Assembly: GCA_031213475.1 (NCBI GenBank)
Contig: JARUPZ010000037.1
Coordinates: 1,240,001 to 1,304,000 of the forward strand
DNA length: 64,000 bases
From: Nereocystis luetkeana
Taxonomy: Eukaryota > Sar > Phaeophyceae > Laminariales > Laminariaceae
Reading direction: 5' to 3'
Positions 33,346 through 45,400 of this stretch are shown piece by piece. The stretch's first letter is position 1. Each line of letters starts with the position of its first letter. Below the pieces are notes generated by a model that worked only from the letters and a program-made list of their open reading frames with translations, was not told the origin of the DNA and did no database searches. The position numbers were made by a program, and so were the translations under genes.

Positions 33346-35344
33346 TATATATCACGCTGTTGTAGGAATTACTCTAAATACATACATGCTTGATAATGCA
33401 GCAGAGTGGGGAGGGAGGAGAAGAGCCCCCTTTACGCGACCACCCCGGATTTAGTATACTCGGAGTATCAAGTATAATACCGAGAAATCGAACGCTTTCG
33501 AGCCGCGAGCAATGTCGGTACAACCCCCAAAACCCATCAAACCGACTGCTGCACAGGTGATATAGGGCGAGTTTTGACGTCGTGCAAAGCTTTTTTGGAT
33601 CATCGTGATTCTTACTGATATTAAAGTAGCAGTGGGGCTCGAACAGGGGGCCAACAACAGCATCATACGATGGCGAACCAACAGAAAAAGGAGCAGCAGC
33701 AGCAGCAGCGTCAAGCCGAGTGGTGAAAATCGACGGGGATCAAACGAAGCCGGCACGAGCAAACGTGAACCGACGGAGGATGAAAAACCAACCACGCATA
33801 CGCGTCACACATCCGCTCCTGCTAGGAGAGCCAACGTCTTTCGCACCGTGTAGGATGTTTGTGTAGTCTCACTACATTTGCTGCAGGCAGGCTTCTCCCT
33901 CTTGCGGCTGCTGTATGCAGTTGAGTTGTGTTTGCTCGGGGCAACGTCTTCGCGCCGAAACTCATCATCATCATCGCCACGGACCACCAACAAGGCGGTG
34001 AAGGGAGCGTCACTTCTCATCCTCTCTATACCGGAGGTGAAGTCGGTTTGGTTAAATAATCAAAACTGCGACGGGTTTCCGAACCATAACCTGTAACAGC
34101 AAAATACGATCTCGACCAACAACGAGGAGGGATAACCAGATACCTGGTACCTTCTCGTGTCAAGCTGCATGATTGTTTGAGTACAGCAGCGTGCTGCGGT
34201 AGAAGGAGATAGGGAGGATGATTTGGAAATTAGGTGTTGTTGCAGAGCTTATAGAGGAAGGTACTGCTTTGTTGTCTGCAGTAGTAGTCCACAGCGCGGC
34301 CTATGTAGTGTACAAAATACGACAGAGAGGATTGCATGAACCCCTCGGGAGCTCGCAATATTTCTATTTCGATGGACTTCGGGTGAAGCGGCGGTAGATG
34401 ACTAGGACCGGATGTTCAAACGCACAGGAGGGCAGGAACACATGCGTGTTTCGAAGATGACGTCGCAAAGGACAAGATCTTGGAGCGTTGCACGAAGGCA
34501 GCTTGCAAAAGGTGATTTCGGAGTATGTGAGAGATATATTTTTTCACGTTGTTGCACGAAGGGAGCTTTTACAAAAGGGGATTTTGAAGCACGTGATGTA
34601 TTTTCGAAACAAGTTGGTATCAGAGGCAATACTATAATAAAGTTGAAAAATGGGCATCAGGCTGGCTATATATAATCAATAGATATGACTTTTCAGTGGC
34701 TGTCCCCTAAAACCCAACCGACAACGCTCTTCAGCTATAACGACAACAAAGAGAAACCCTCGATCAACATCGACAACCAAAATCGAAGAAGACGAAAACC
34801 GTTCAAGGGGAGGGCATGAGATTTTCTCGCCCCGTGCAACCCACGACAGATAATGCAGACTAAGCTCCTCTCTGCGTCAATAAAGCTAAAGAAAACAAAA
34901 AAAAGGTACCAGGTATGATTTTCCACAGAGCTCTTCAGCAATACTGACAAAAAGAGAAACTATCGATCAAAACGCAGCAAGCGGCAGTACTTTCGTCGGA
35001 AAGGAAACCCCGAGAGCCGAAGCCCCAGAAAAATAAGCGGGCGCAGTCTGGCAGGTTACAACAGAACAGTCGTCTCATCCAATCTGATGAATACTTGAGC
35101 ATCGAACGAAGCAAAGCCCTCACCTCTTAAAGGTATGTGATAAATGTCAGACAGAGCACCAACACACCAAAAGAAAAAAATACACTACGAAACACACAAA
35201 GTATGCTAGTTCTTCTGTTGTGCATGGTTTGCCCCCAAAACGGGACTTCAGTAGCAACAAAAAAAGGGTTACATTCTCCGCCCAAAAAAGAATACATAGA
35301 CAGAAAAGGAGATCATCAAAGAAATAACACACCACCAGTTAACT

Positions 35345-36110
35345 TTTACAGTGCAGGCATTAGTAATGCACACCAGACAGTGTTCTTTTTTATAATTGAC
35401 GATGGTGGTGGGGGGGAGGGGGGGAAATAGCCTGGTCTATGCGCGACCGCGGATCTATAGGTTATATACGACGCATCGCAGAAGGGAGCAAAAAGTAAGG
35501 GCGAACATCAATACTAATGGGACGAAGAAATGATAGGAAAAACAACGCAGAAAGCAGGGGATAATAGTCTGAAGATTGTTAAGATCACGCTGCAGTAGAA
35601 ATTACTCCAAATACATACATACATACATACATACATACATACATACATACATACATACATACATACATACATACATACATGTTTGATAAAAAAGCAGCGG
35701 TAGTAATGCACACTATTAATAAGCAGTGTTTCTTTCTATGCTTGACAACAATAGTGGCATGAGGGGGGGGGAAGAGCCTGCTCTATGACCGACCGCGCAA
35801 ATATTGAAAAAGAAATGCAGAAAGCAGGGGAACATAATGTGAATTAAGATCACGCTGCAGTAGGAATTACTATAAATATATACCTAAATGCTTGATAATA
35901 CAGCAGCGGTAGCAGACTATTAATGGGCAGTGTTCTATTTATACTTGACTATAATAGTGGAGGGGGGAGAAGAGCCTGGTCTATGACCGACCGCGGATTT
36001 CGGCTATACGTATATACGACGCATCGCAGAAGGGAGCAAAAAGGTAAGGGCGAACATGAGTAACGGGATGAAGAAAATATTGAAAAACAAGGCTGAAAGC
36101 AGGGGATGAT
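35345..36110. repeat. ~265-bp tandem triplication inside element H
   Basis: Three units near 35345, 35600 and 35865 share an AATTACTNNAAATA segment, a CTTGATAA or TTTGATAA stretch, AGCAGCGGTAG, GAAGAGCCTGGTCTATGACC, GAAAGCAGGGGA and ATCACGCTGCAGTAG. Confidence 0.75.
35611..35680. repeat. ATAC tetranucleotide microsatellite
   Basis: About 17 uninterrupted ATAC units, inside the second unit of the H triplication, where other units have only two or three. Confidence 0.95.
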
Positions 36111-36344
36111 ATAGGGTTTCCCCGTAAAAAAATAAAGGCGTGAAGATCGTCGTCTCTCTAAAAGAAAGTCGTCTCGAGTTTACGCCGCTAAATTATACGT
36201 AAAAATTCAAAAACCTAGAAATTTTACCACGACGAAAACATTTGACGAGAGGTACTTTTACGTCATATTTTTTTTCGACGTGAGGATGAACAGCTGCGAA
36301 CAGACCGCACCCACGCCATCCCCAACTCCCAACCTTGGCATCCC

Positions 36345-37175
36345 TCATCTCATGCGCTGAAAGCAATCCACAGCAGCAGCAGTGTACCACGACGACAATA
36401 CCGCTTCAACGTGTGGCCGGCCGGCACTGCGGGAGATAGATACTGCTTTCTGTTTGTGTGAAGCCCATCTACAGCTCTGCGCTGATCGCATGTTGAGTTT
36501 CTTTTGTCGACGAGAGGAAACATGTATGTCCTCGGGTGCACGCAGCAAGGGGCATGCAACCACACCACAACAGCGAGCGCAAAAGACATTCCCTTTGCAC
36601 TCGTACCCCTCCGAGCAGAGACCATCGCCAAGGCTATGGAGAGCCGCAGCATGCCGGACTGGGGGTGGAGGGGGGTGGCGTTGGGCCTGTGAGGGCGACC
36701 GGGAGGAGCAGCACCCCAGTGCGTCAGGATCATAGCTTTGGCTCGCTGGGACGCTCCCGGATTTGGAATTTGTGGGCACGAGAGGTGGGGGAGCTGTTGC
36801 TGTGGTTGGACGGTTCGAGCGGGGTGGAGGAGGCAGATGAAAAGGACGAGCACGATGAGCAGGGGGGGGGGAAACGAAGGCGGCGGTACCGCTGCAGGTT
36901 GTGCTTGAGGTGGTGTGTAGCGGGTCATTCGCGTGCGTATGATGTACGAAGAAACTGCACGGAGGATCGCCGCTTGCTGTAAAATGACCAGATACGAGTG
37001 TTGTATGTGCTCGTACCTCCGGCAACTGCTGCTGTACGAGCTTCAGGGATGCCGCAGTAATCAACACACGCACGTAATTGGACCCACGAATGGAAGGGGT
37101 GTACAACGGCAGTAGCGCCAGTTTATAAGATAGAGCACCTACCTGACAACCGGAAATTTCGAGATAGAGCACCAT
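36345..37175 (-). CDS. Unrecognised 276-residue ORF in element H
   Basis: One of the longest single open frames in the window, starting at ATG (37175). The product is Pro/Ser/His-rich in its middle (runs such as PPPPP and SPPPAHRARPFHLPPPP), has a Cys cluster (ECKGNVFCARCCGVVACPLL) and a basic C-terminus (SSRRQKKLNMR). I see no signal peptide, membrane segment or known domain. It sits in the part of element H that the copy at 54930-57120 lacks. It could be an exon or an accidental open frame; two other frames are also open here, which weakens the case. Confidence 0.3.
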   Translation of the reverse strand: MVLYLEISGCQVGALSYKLALLPLYTPSIRGSNYVRVLITAASLKLVQQQLPEVRAHTTLVSGHFTASGDPPCSFFVHHTHANDPLHTTSSTTCSGTAAFVSPPPAHRARPFHLPPPPRSNRPTTATAPPPLVPTNSKSGSVPASQSYDPDALGCCSSRSPSQAQRHPPPPPVRHAAALHSLGDGLCSEGYECKGNVFCARCCGVVACPLLRAPEDIHVSSRRQKKLNMRSAQSCRWASHKQKAVSISRSAGRPHVEAVLSSWYTAAAVDCFQRMR

Positions 37176-37883
37176 GAAAATTGTTTAATATACTCCCTGT
37201 AAATGTTGCAGCAGATCTTGATGTACCAGTACATGAGTACGCTAAATAACTGCAGCGTGATATTGTCCTTCACACTATTACAGGGTTTCCCCGTAAAATT
37301 TGAAAACAACGTTGTGAAAGAACGTCGTCTCAGTTATTTTCGGGCGAAATAAATCGTCGCGAAGTTCGCCGTGACGTTTGAACCACAGTTTGGCGATTAG
37401 TCTGCGAAAATGATGTAGATCTCGACGCTCGTGCCTTTTCGTAAATAGGGAAGGCCCGCCTTGTCATATAATATATTTCTTGTGCCGATTGTGCATTCCT
37501 GATACTCTCATCACCTGCCAGGTACGCGTATGACGCATGAACCCGCAAGAAGTAAAACCTCCGGGTACACTAAATCGGGGTGGTCGCGTAGAAGGAGCTC
37601 TTCTCCTCCCTCCCCACTCTGCTGCATATCAAGCATGTATGTGTTTGAATAAAAAACTAAAAGAGTAAGTCAGCTGTGAGTTCAACCGATCGGCAGATCG
37701 ATCAATACTCAACTTTGCAAGCTGCGTGAACCGGTTGCGCGTTTTCTATTATTTCCCTAGCGATTGACTACTGGCCGGAAATTTGCAACATTACAGGGAG
37801 TATATTGAACTCGAAATTTCCCGTGCGACAATTGGCCTACCCTCGACTACTGCAGTATTATGGTACGCCTCGGATGACCAAGT

Positions 37884-38040
37884 GTTACAGCAGGGTCCAG
37901 CTCTCAGACGCTAAAAAAGACCCGCGCTCGTTAGATCTCTGAGGCTGACTCACCTGCTGGGTTGGAGTTCGAGAAGTAAGTGCCTTCGTGCTGAAATGAT
38001 CGGGTCACGCAGAGAGTGGGTCGATGCAATGCAGTAGTTA
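37884..38040 (+). repeat. Repeat T3
   Basis: TACAGCAGGGTCCAGCTCTC, GACCCGCGCTCGTTAGATCT, GACTCACCTGCTGG and TGATCGGGTCACGCAGAGAG, as in T2 and T4. E3 would follow directly but is split off by a 250-bp insertion. Confidence 0.85.
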
Positions 38041-38290
38041 CGACGCATTCTGCGATAGAGGTAGCACATTTCCGTTCAAATTGTTTTTGGATGACGGGGC
38101 TCCTTAGCCCAAATTCGTCGGAATGCCAATGTTATTTGAAAAAATGACGTAATATAATACTTGGACCATGGGAGTTTTCGTCGGGAGGCGATTTGATTAT
38201 GGCTGAAATCAGTTTTCGGGTGAGGTGTGGAGCTCCTCAAGTGAGGAACCTGAGAAAATTTAGGGTGAACCTCTATCGTAGAACGCCTCT
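38041..38290. mobile_element. 250-bp MITE inserted at the T3/E3 junction
   Basis: The ends 38042-38062 (GACGCATTCTGCGATAGAGG) and 38269-38289 (reverse strand GAGGCGTTCTACGATAGAGG) form an inverted repeat matching at 18 of 21 positions. The flanks read GTAGTTA and TGTAAGCAGCC, where uninterrupted copies read GTAGTTGCAAGCAGCC, so the insertion point is clear. The target duplication looks like 3 to 4 bases (TTA or TTG), as in PIF/Harbinger-type elements, but mutations blur it. There is no coding capacity. Confidence 0.75.
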
Positions 38291-38560
38291 TGTAAGCAGC
38301 CAAAGTGAGCAATGGAACAGGAACCACAGACACGATGACGGGCACGACGGGCAAGGCAGGGCCCAAGGGGCTGGGGATGGATAGGACAGGTATCACTGAT
38401 CACTTGGCTTTGACTTTCTTTCTTCACTTGGTGGTGTTTAGTAAACACCGGGCTGTTCCGTGACCTCGTTACTGGTTCTTGACACGGAGCTGAAGGCGTT
38501 CCCACACCGGGGATACTCCCTGCCCCTATAAAATCCGCCCAGAGGCAGAGCTGTTGGCTT
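38291..38560 (+). repeat. Repeat E3
   Basis: AAGCAGCCAAAGTGAGCAAT, GGCAAGGCAGGGCCCAAGGG, ATCACTTGGCTTTGACTTTC, CACCGGGCTGTTCCGTGACC and CCTGCCCCTATAAAATCCGC. It stops near 38545, before the GCTAACCAAAGCTTG block seen in E4 and E5. Confidence 0.85.
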
Positions 38561-39180
38561 GAATTGCGCCGCATGTTGAAGTTAGCATTACTCCATGGCA
38601 TAGCTCCTCGTGCACGAAGAATATGGGCCTTAGAATATCCTCAGCGTATAGCTGCAACACACAGCTACCGATGGGTACCATTTGTCGAAGGTGGACGTCG
38701 GGGTGGGGGCCAACACGAGCAGTTGAAAGATTTTGCTGTAGGTTTTGTTTCTATCGAAGGCATATTTTTTGGAGGGGATTTCCTAAAATTATCCCCCCCC
38801 GGAGCACCTGGTCATGCGATCGCACATAGCGCCCGACTGGAAACACTGCCGGCCGCGAGATTCACGGGCGACGCTTAGTTCCCCATCGCGGTGCTCGTGG
38901 CCTTATAATAATTCGGTGAAAGCGATTGTGTGCATTTTTTTCTCGAGGCCTCTCACAATCGCGGCTTGGTCGTGTCTCGAGCGACTGCGGCGGATGGGGG
39001 ACGTCATAAGTAGGACGGCCAAACGAATCAGGGCCTTTTGACCATCGTGCGATGTGTTACAAGTGTCAGGCAACGCATAACTCCCGTCCGCTTGCTTGAT
39101 GATCGCCGAGCCGTCGAGGAATCCTTGACTCGGTCGGGCTGAAAAGTGTCTATTTTTGGTACTATTTATGGTACAAGGAC
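38561..39180. other. No gene recognised
   Basis: Unassigned; short ORFs only. It may contain upstream exons of the methyltransferase pseudogene, but I cannot define any. Confidence 0.35.
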
Positions 39181-41059
39181 GATGAGCAGAGCTGCCTGCG
39201 GTTGTGCCCTACATGGGAAGACTACTGGAAGTGGAGACATTGGGAGCTGTTTTTGCTTGTGGGCGAGTGGGAGGACGTGATGGTGTATCCGGAGGATGGA
39301 AGCACGTCAGAAACAGCTCATACTAGGCGGCGTTGGGTGAATGGGCTGCGCAAGTTGGCGATGAGTGGGCGTTTGACCGCGACCTGTCCAAGTGCCCGCT
39401 GCAGTATGGCGAGTGCATTTGCAGCCAACGTGGCTGTGTCGACAACTTGTACCACATACATGAAAAAGGTGTCGAAGGACGAGCAGGGTTCCCTCAACAA
39501 GATGGCGACTGGGCAGCCTTCACCCATGGGACGCTACCCATCCACCAAGTCTCAGATGTGTCGAGCAACATCTGGTTTTTCACCGTCAAGTGCCGCTTCG
39601 CTGCTCGAGTACCAGTATAACTTCCTATCTTCATCAGTTGTCGTCGTCCATCCCTGTTTGGCTTGATTATAATGTGTTAGTTGCGTGGCCCGTTTTGCGA
39701 GCAGGACAGCACCTGGTGCATGTTGGCTGTGTTGTGGGGGTTCAAACTCGTACTGAGTACGTGCATGCTTTTACATGTTCCAATCTCCGTGCAGGTTATT
39801 GGCCTCCTCGATAACGTGGCCATGGAGGGACGAGTGCTTGATTCTTGTGGAGCCACAGGCGATGCGGTTGCCACCGTCATGACTGCGCACGGCTTCCATG
39901 TTTCCGTGAACGACCTAAATTCCAGGTGTGTTGTTTGATTTTGTGCGCGATAGGTCATCTGTTAGGTGTGGATATACGTAGGCCCGAGCCGGCTATCGCA
40001 ATTAATACACATGTACATGTACGAGTGTGTACCTGTACTGCTGTGTACTGCTGTGTACTGCTGTATCGGCTGTATCGGGCGACTGTGCTACGCAGCTGCC
40101 GTGTTTGTAATGCAGGTGTTCTGCTGTGCTGTGTGTTGCTGTCCGTAGTTTACATCTTCGAACAGCAACAAAATCTTATACTAACTCCAAGTAGTTTGTC
40201 CCTAGAAAGCTGTGTGCTCAAGGAGCTCAACATTATATATGAATTCCAAGTAATTTCCCAGATAAAGGTGGGTACAGTTTAGAAGGAGTTTAGAACTTCA
40301 TACTAACCCAAAAGGAGTTTGTCCACCTGAAACGTGTTTGTACCAGACGTCCATGCTACGCAGCTTCTGCACACTTGTTCTCCTGTGGCTCAAAACTTGT
40401 GCTGGTACAGAGCAAAGCACGGGCAAAACAAAATTGCATCGCAACACGATCAGACACTACCAATAATACCATACCTGGTATTTAGAATCGTCAAGCCGTC
40501 AATTAAATCGAAACTAAGATCAAGTAAATCCCTCCAGAAAAAAAAGGTGCAGGCAGTGATCTCCGAGGTCAAAACCCTTCACTAATTCCAAGACATTTCA
40601 GCAAAAAACGCGGCTGTAGTGTCGTAGGGGTCAAGTCTAATGTGTAAAAATGTGTTGTTCGCTGTTGTTCGCTGTTGTTCGCTGTGTGCATCCCTCAGTT
40701 TGAAGGCTGACTTTCTCTTGGACGCTGCGTCGGACGGCTTCGGAGACGTGTTCATGGAGGAGTCGATACGCCCCGACTGAGTCGTGACTTCGCCGCCATA
40801 TAAGAACGTACTTGCTTTTTTGAAGCAGGCCTTGCGTGTTGCATATTTTGGGGTAGCATTCAAGATCAAGCCTAGTTTTCTTGAGCCCACACAGTCTCGG
40901 GGCACCCGGTTGAATGCAAACCCTCCCCACGCTCTCGTGGTGCTTCCACGTGCTAAGTGTCGTGGTAGGGTGTGTAGCGCGACGGAAGCGTGGTTTGTTT
41001 GGTGTTGTGTACCGGACGGATGTGTGCCTCGTGCGCAGGCTATTTCTATTGTGATGTAG
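39181..41059 (+). pseudogene. N6-adenine-type DNA methyltransferase, intron-containing, broken
   Basis: Pieces join into one enzyme-like protein. Frame 1 (39181-39340) reads WEDYWKWRHWELFLLVGEWE. Frame 3 (39333-39548) reads CPLQYGECICSQRGC, VDNLYHIHEKG and DGDWAAFTHGTLPIHQ. A phase-0 intron is inferred at 39549-39794 (gt..gcag). Exon 39795-39925 reads VLDSCGATGDAV and VSVNDLN, the SAM-binding motif I and following acidic loop. A second intron is inferred at 39926-40698 (gtgtgt..cctcag). The next exon reads ADFLLDAASD, then VVTSPPYKN, the catalytic motif IV, then GVAFKI, SFLEPT and EAWFVW. Such enzymes transfer a methyl group from SAM to adenine N6 in DNA. Defects: the frame change near 39330-39360 and a TGA at 40778-40780 just before VVTSPPYKN. 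RNA targets are an alternative. Confidence 0.7.
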
Positions 41060-43227
41060 CTATGACCCGCCTCCGCGGTGGCCGGATGCCCTTAAAATGG
41101 GAGGAAGTTAAAAGGCCTCGGGATATTCTTCGCTTTCTCGTCTCGTTTCGTGGGGAGGTTTTCGCGTATGACGAATAAAAAGCAGGCGGTAGTGATGTAC
41201 GATGCTCTCATACACCAGTAACAATACATCGCGAATTACCGCAGTAACATACAATACGTGTATCACTCGTTCATAACGAACCTCGCGCGAGGATAACATC
41301 GAATGATAACACGGTGTCGTGCATTTTGCAATGAGGAGCGATGGGTATTTGATTATAAAAATGCAACTCATTCACCTACAACGGGGACTGTAATACGTCC
41401 AACTTTATTGTTAAGCCTTAGCAACGGGGGCTTGTCGTTCGCTCTCCGTTTCGATACCACCTGGTTGTTTTACCCCTTCCCCCCCCTTCCCCTGTGATGG
41501 TCACCCTGGGATGGGTCAATAACACTGTTCCCAAAACCGCTTCCGTTCCCTCCCCACGGGTAAAGTCGACTAAATGCTGACTGACCACTGCCTCCAAAAT
41601 CCCAATGGCAGCTAGTGAAAGAGTACATAAACCGGTAGAGCCGTCGCCGACAAAGCCACTCCTAGGTCGCGAAGGCAAAACCCCGAATCTCTTCACACCT
41701 GATTTTGCAACACGTTTGGAGGGCGTCAAGCATTGGAACGGGGTTAGTTTGCAACTCGTTGTACACTTTGAAGGTACTGCTGTGAGTCATATCACGCTTA
41801 ACATAGTCAGGTCATAGATTTGTCATGATTGCAGGCGACTGTGGTTTGTACGCGTGCATAAATCAATACAATATACCGACACAGCAGTACAGCACGACCG
41901 TCGAGCACTGACACGGCGATATGATGGCGCCATCAACACTATAGCTACAATAGTCACGGAATGAGTATCCGAGCGTCCTGCGTGATCGAATCATGGGAAA
42001 TGATAGGCGACGCAAACCAACCAGAGGAGTAACACAGAATTGCTATGGGCTCTGGACACGGGTGCAGCACATCAGCGCTCGATTCTGTCGCCGGTTCTGA
42101 CAGGTTTCATGTATGATCATGTGTGTGCTACCACAGATCAACTCCACCACAAACTACTGGCGGATAGAATATATTGTTGTAACCGGTACACTATTTTCAG
42201 CATATGTTATTGATTTTGAGAGCGCACAGCAGCAGCAGCAGCGTAACATTCGAGTTTTATTGTACAGGATCCAGTATGCAAGTACACAAGGAGCAATCTA
42301 CTCTGTAATCCACGACAGGGATTCACGTACGATCATGTTTGTGGTATCAACTACACAACCTACTCGCGCATGCGCATACCGGTATCTTACCGGTACCAGG
42401 TGAGAGCGAATAGCAGCAACAGCAGCGAACCAACTAAGATTTGTATTGTACCGGATCCAGTATAGTATGCGGGTACACTTCGGTAGGTGATGTTGTACAT
42501 TTTACGAAAGATACCAGCCCTGACATGTACATTGTACATTACGACCATGGCATTCACAAGCGAGACGGGAAACATGCATCAAAGATCGTCAAGCGTCAAG
42601 CATGGGCCACTCGCAACGCCCTAGCCCGCACACGCGGTACACTCGGACACTTGTATCATCACCTGGCAGATATGCTGCTGTGACCATGCAGCAGCAAGAG
42701 CAGCAGTGGATACTGGTACTTCCTTGTACTGGTAGCCAGTGCTGTTCCGCTACACCACCGGTCGACTCTCTCGACTCGTGGTATGTGCGCCAAGTACAGA
42801 CACTGGGACCTCACGGCCGTCGATGGCAACATCAAACACACACAATCTCGGGGGCACACGCACACAGAGTACGAGTAGGCTCTTCTCTGCTCCTCTGATC
42901 GTCACGTGCGCCGGTTTTAGTACATTTTGCTTCCAATCATGGCGTGGCCAAATTTATTTCGCAATTAAAACGATTGCCATGCATGTGAACACCCGAAACC
43001 TCCAAGGACAGCTCGTACTCGCCGTATCCCTTGCAGCCAACAAGTCCGGGCTCTGTATGAGGCGCTGTTGGTGGAGATCTCGGGGTTGACTTGAAGCCTT
43101 GCTTTCACGACGGTGGCTTTCCATCGGATTGTGGAGGCCTGGTATGGCGTTTCTACTTGAAAATGTCGATTTTAAAAAATACATTTTCTACATAAAAGCT
43201 TCCATATTATGTGAACCAAACAGCACT
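41060..43227. other. No gene recognised
   Basis: No supported gene. There is a short CAG run near 42230 and a related one near 42415, each followed by ATTGTA and GGATCCAGTAT, so this is a small local duplication about 190 bp apart. TACCGGTA occurs near 42377 and 42389 and TACTGGTA near 42714 and 42732. GC varies strongly. Confidence 0.4.
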
Positions 43228-43700
43228 GGAGGATGCTAACCAAAGCTTGCCCTCTGCATATCGAATAGGCCCGACGCGTGACACTGATCAGGACAGTTGT
43301 CTCGCGCCGTATTATCCTCCCCATAGCGCTGGTCACGACAGTCGCAGCGCTATGAACTTCCTACCCTGGCGCCACTCGCTGTAACACCCCACCTGCCCGA
43401 CGCATGACCATCGTCGGCACAAAGCGGGCATCCCAGTACTTACCAGGCGATAGAGCGTGCGCTTTCCTCCTCGGCCGGCCTAACGTTTGTAGCACCCCCC
43501 CAGCGGGCATTACGATCATGAGCCGCTGCAGAGCGTGCGCCTTCCAATCTCCGCACCTCGCCGTCGCCTCGATGTTGCAGCTCCTGTCCTTCCTCAGTGT
43601 CGCCTCCAGACGGTGGTGAGAAGAGCGGCGATCTTGACCTTCGTCCAGACGTTCTTCAGCATTCCTCGTCCCATCCATCGCCGTTGTCCCGACGTCCCAT
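43228..43700 (+). repeat. Repeat E5 (3' part) and family B start
   Basis: GATGCTAACCAAAGCTTGCC, CGACGCGTGACACTGATCAG, TGTCTCGCGCCGTATTATCC and TACCCTGGCGCCACTCGC match E4 (54555-54715). GCTGTAACACCCCACCTGCC and the ATCATGAGCCGCTGCAGAGC block then match family B at 20340-20760. Confidence 0.85.
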
Positions 43701-44800
43701 CTGTATAACACGCTCGGAGCATGTACTCACCTGTGAAAAATACGATTTTCTTCCTGCCTCATCTGCATCTGAGTGAGGTGGGGGCTCACCTGCATCTGAG
43801 GCGGGGGGCCCCTCTCGAAGGCCTCTACCTGCATTTTGACAAGAATCTACACGTTTACTGTTTCGGCCCCGGCATCTTCTGCTTCGCCGGCATGGATTCA
43901 TTCCACTGTAAGCTACCATCGTCCTACCATACCACCTCACCTTTAAACTTTACAGAGTTTTGCCAGTCGATAATCGTGGGGATATACGTGGCCACGCTGC
44001 CCAAACACCGCGGTGATTGTCCACGTTGCCCCTTTATATATCTGCGCGCTTGCTAGTCTAACCTGTATTGACGGCCCACCGCTTGGTACCCAAATATACT
44101 TGCGTACTGAACTGTCGATCTTGCAAAACTTCACGTACCTTTACAAAAAAACGTGCATGCCGTGATTGCCCACGTTGCCCCTCTATATATCTGCGAGCTT
44201 GATAGTCTAACCGCTAGTAACGGCCCACCGCTTGGTACCCAAATATACTTGCGTACTGGACTGTCGATATTGCAAAACGTCACGTACCTTTGACAAACGT
44301 ACATGGGGTGATTGCCCACGTTGCCCCTCTACATATATCTGCGCGCTTGATAGCCTAACCTCTAGTAACGGCCCACCGCTTGGTACCCAAATATACTTGC
44401 ATACTGGACTGCCGATATTGCAAAACTTCACGTACCTTTGGCAGACGTTTCAACCTGCGCAGTGGACTGTGTCGACGATGCCACCATTCGCTTACCTTCG
44501 CCAGACGTTTCTCACTGTGCCTTCCTTCAACAACAGTGTCTGCCTATATTAGCATTCATCTGCCACTCTGAAGTATGTCCGGATGTCTCTTAGTCTCTTG
44601 GTACGGATTATCACCTTCTGACTTATTGATTAACTTCGATCGCGCGTAATACGGGGTTTATATGGTATACGCCTACCTTTTGGTGATTATCTCAAACTTC
44701 TCTGCATAGAGAGCAGGTACTTCTTTTGAATGTGGAGCTGGGTTTTATTTTATGTATGAGTTCATCACGGACGTGCTGTAGGAAGTTCATGATGGGTCCT
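43701..44800 (+). repeat. Family B, unique part with 146-bp triplication
   Basis: Parallel to 21120-21900. The block with CACGTTGCCCCTCTATATAT, CCCACCGCTTGGTACCCAAA and TATACTTGCGTACTGGACTG is present three times (from 44019, 44163 and 44310; period about 144-147 bp), but only once at 21400-21600. The last unit ends near 44456. Confidence 0.85.
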
Positions 44801-45400
44801 CTTTCTACTCCCTCCTCTTGACGTAGAGTTGTACTTGGTATTCTTCGAGTGTTTCGACTTTCTGGCACTAGCCAAAGTTATTATTCGATTCCGAGTGACT
44901 ACATTCGATTTCGAGTGACTGCATCGTTTGAATTTCTACTCCCTCCTCCCGATGTAGTTCTACTTGGTATCCTTCGAGTGTTTCGACTTTCTGGCACTAG
45001 CCAAAGTTATTATCCGCTCCCGAGTGACTACATCGTTTGAAGGTACTGGCGTTTACGCCACTTCGACTTACGGGCACTTCTAAATTGGTTCCAAGTATCG
45101 TATCTGTAAAGAAGTTGAGCTATTGTGAGGGGCTCAGGAACTTCTGGTGCCCCCCTACTGTAGGATGGCTCATTAGCCAGGGTTCCTCTTTTATTACGAG
45201 TAAGTAAGTCGTTTGAAGGTACTGACATTTACCACTTCGACTTACGGGCACTTCTAAATTGCTTCCAAGTATTGTATCTGTTGAGATGTTGAGCTAATGT
45301 GCGGGGCTCAGCAACTTCTGGCGCACCCCTACTGTGGGATGGCTCACTAGCCAGGGTAACTATTTTATTCCGACTAACTATGTCGTTTGAAGGTACTGAC
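44801..45400 (+). repeat. Two tandem duplications at the family B/A junction
   Basis: First, a duplication of about 120 bp keyed by GAGTGTTTCGACTTTCTGGC (44850 and 44970). Second, a ~175-bp duplication (45048-45225 and 45226-45400) keyed by CGACTTACGGGCACTTCTAA, GTATCTGT, CCTACTGT and TCGTTTGAAGGTACTG. Copy 3 of family A has a single unit of the second repeat (31015-31165). Confidence 0.85.

Larger units (their letters stand above)
33360..37645 (+). mobile_element. Element H copy 1, 4.3 kb with ~88-bp inverted ends
   Basis: The left end (33371-33465) and right end (37555-37645) are inverted copies at about 90 percent, keyed by CATACATGCTTGAT, CAGCAGAGTGGGGAGGGAGG and ACGCGACCACCCCG. The left 2.2 kb also occurs inverted at 54930-57120, ending in the same terminal sequence. 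The interior holds tandem blocks (35345-36110) and one 276-residue minus-strand ORF (36345-37175) but no recognised transposase. It may be a large non-autonomous DNA element. Parts of the terminal sequence also recur internally, so the true outer ends are uncertain. Confidence 0.65.

Noticed and set aside
35514..35711. Met-Tyr-Val-Cys repeat peptide
   Set aside because: It is the ATAC microsatellite in translation.
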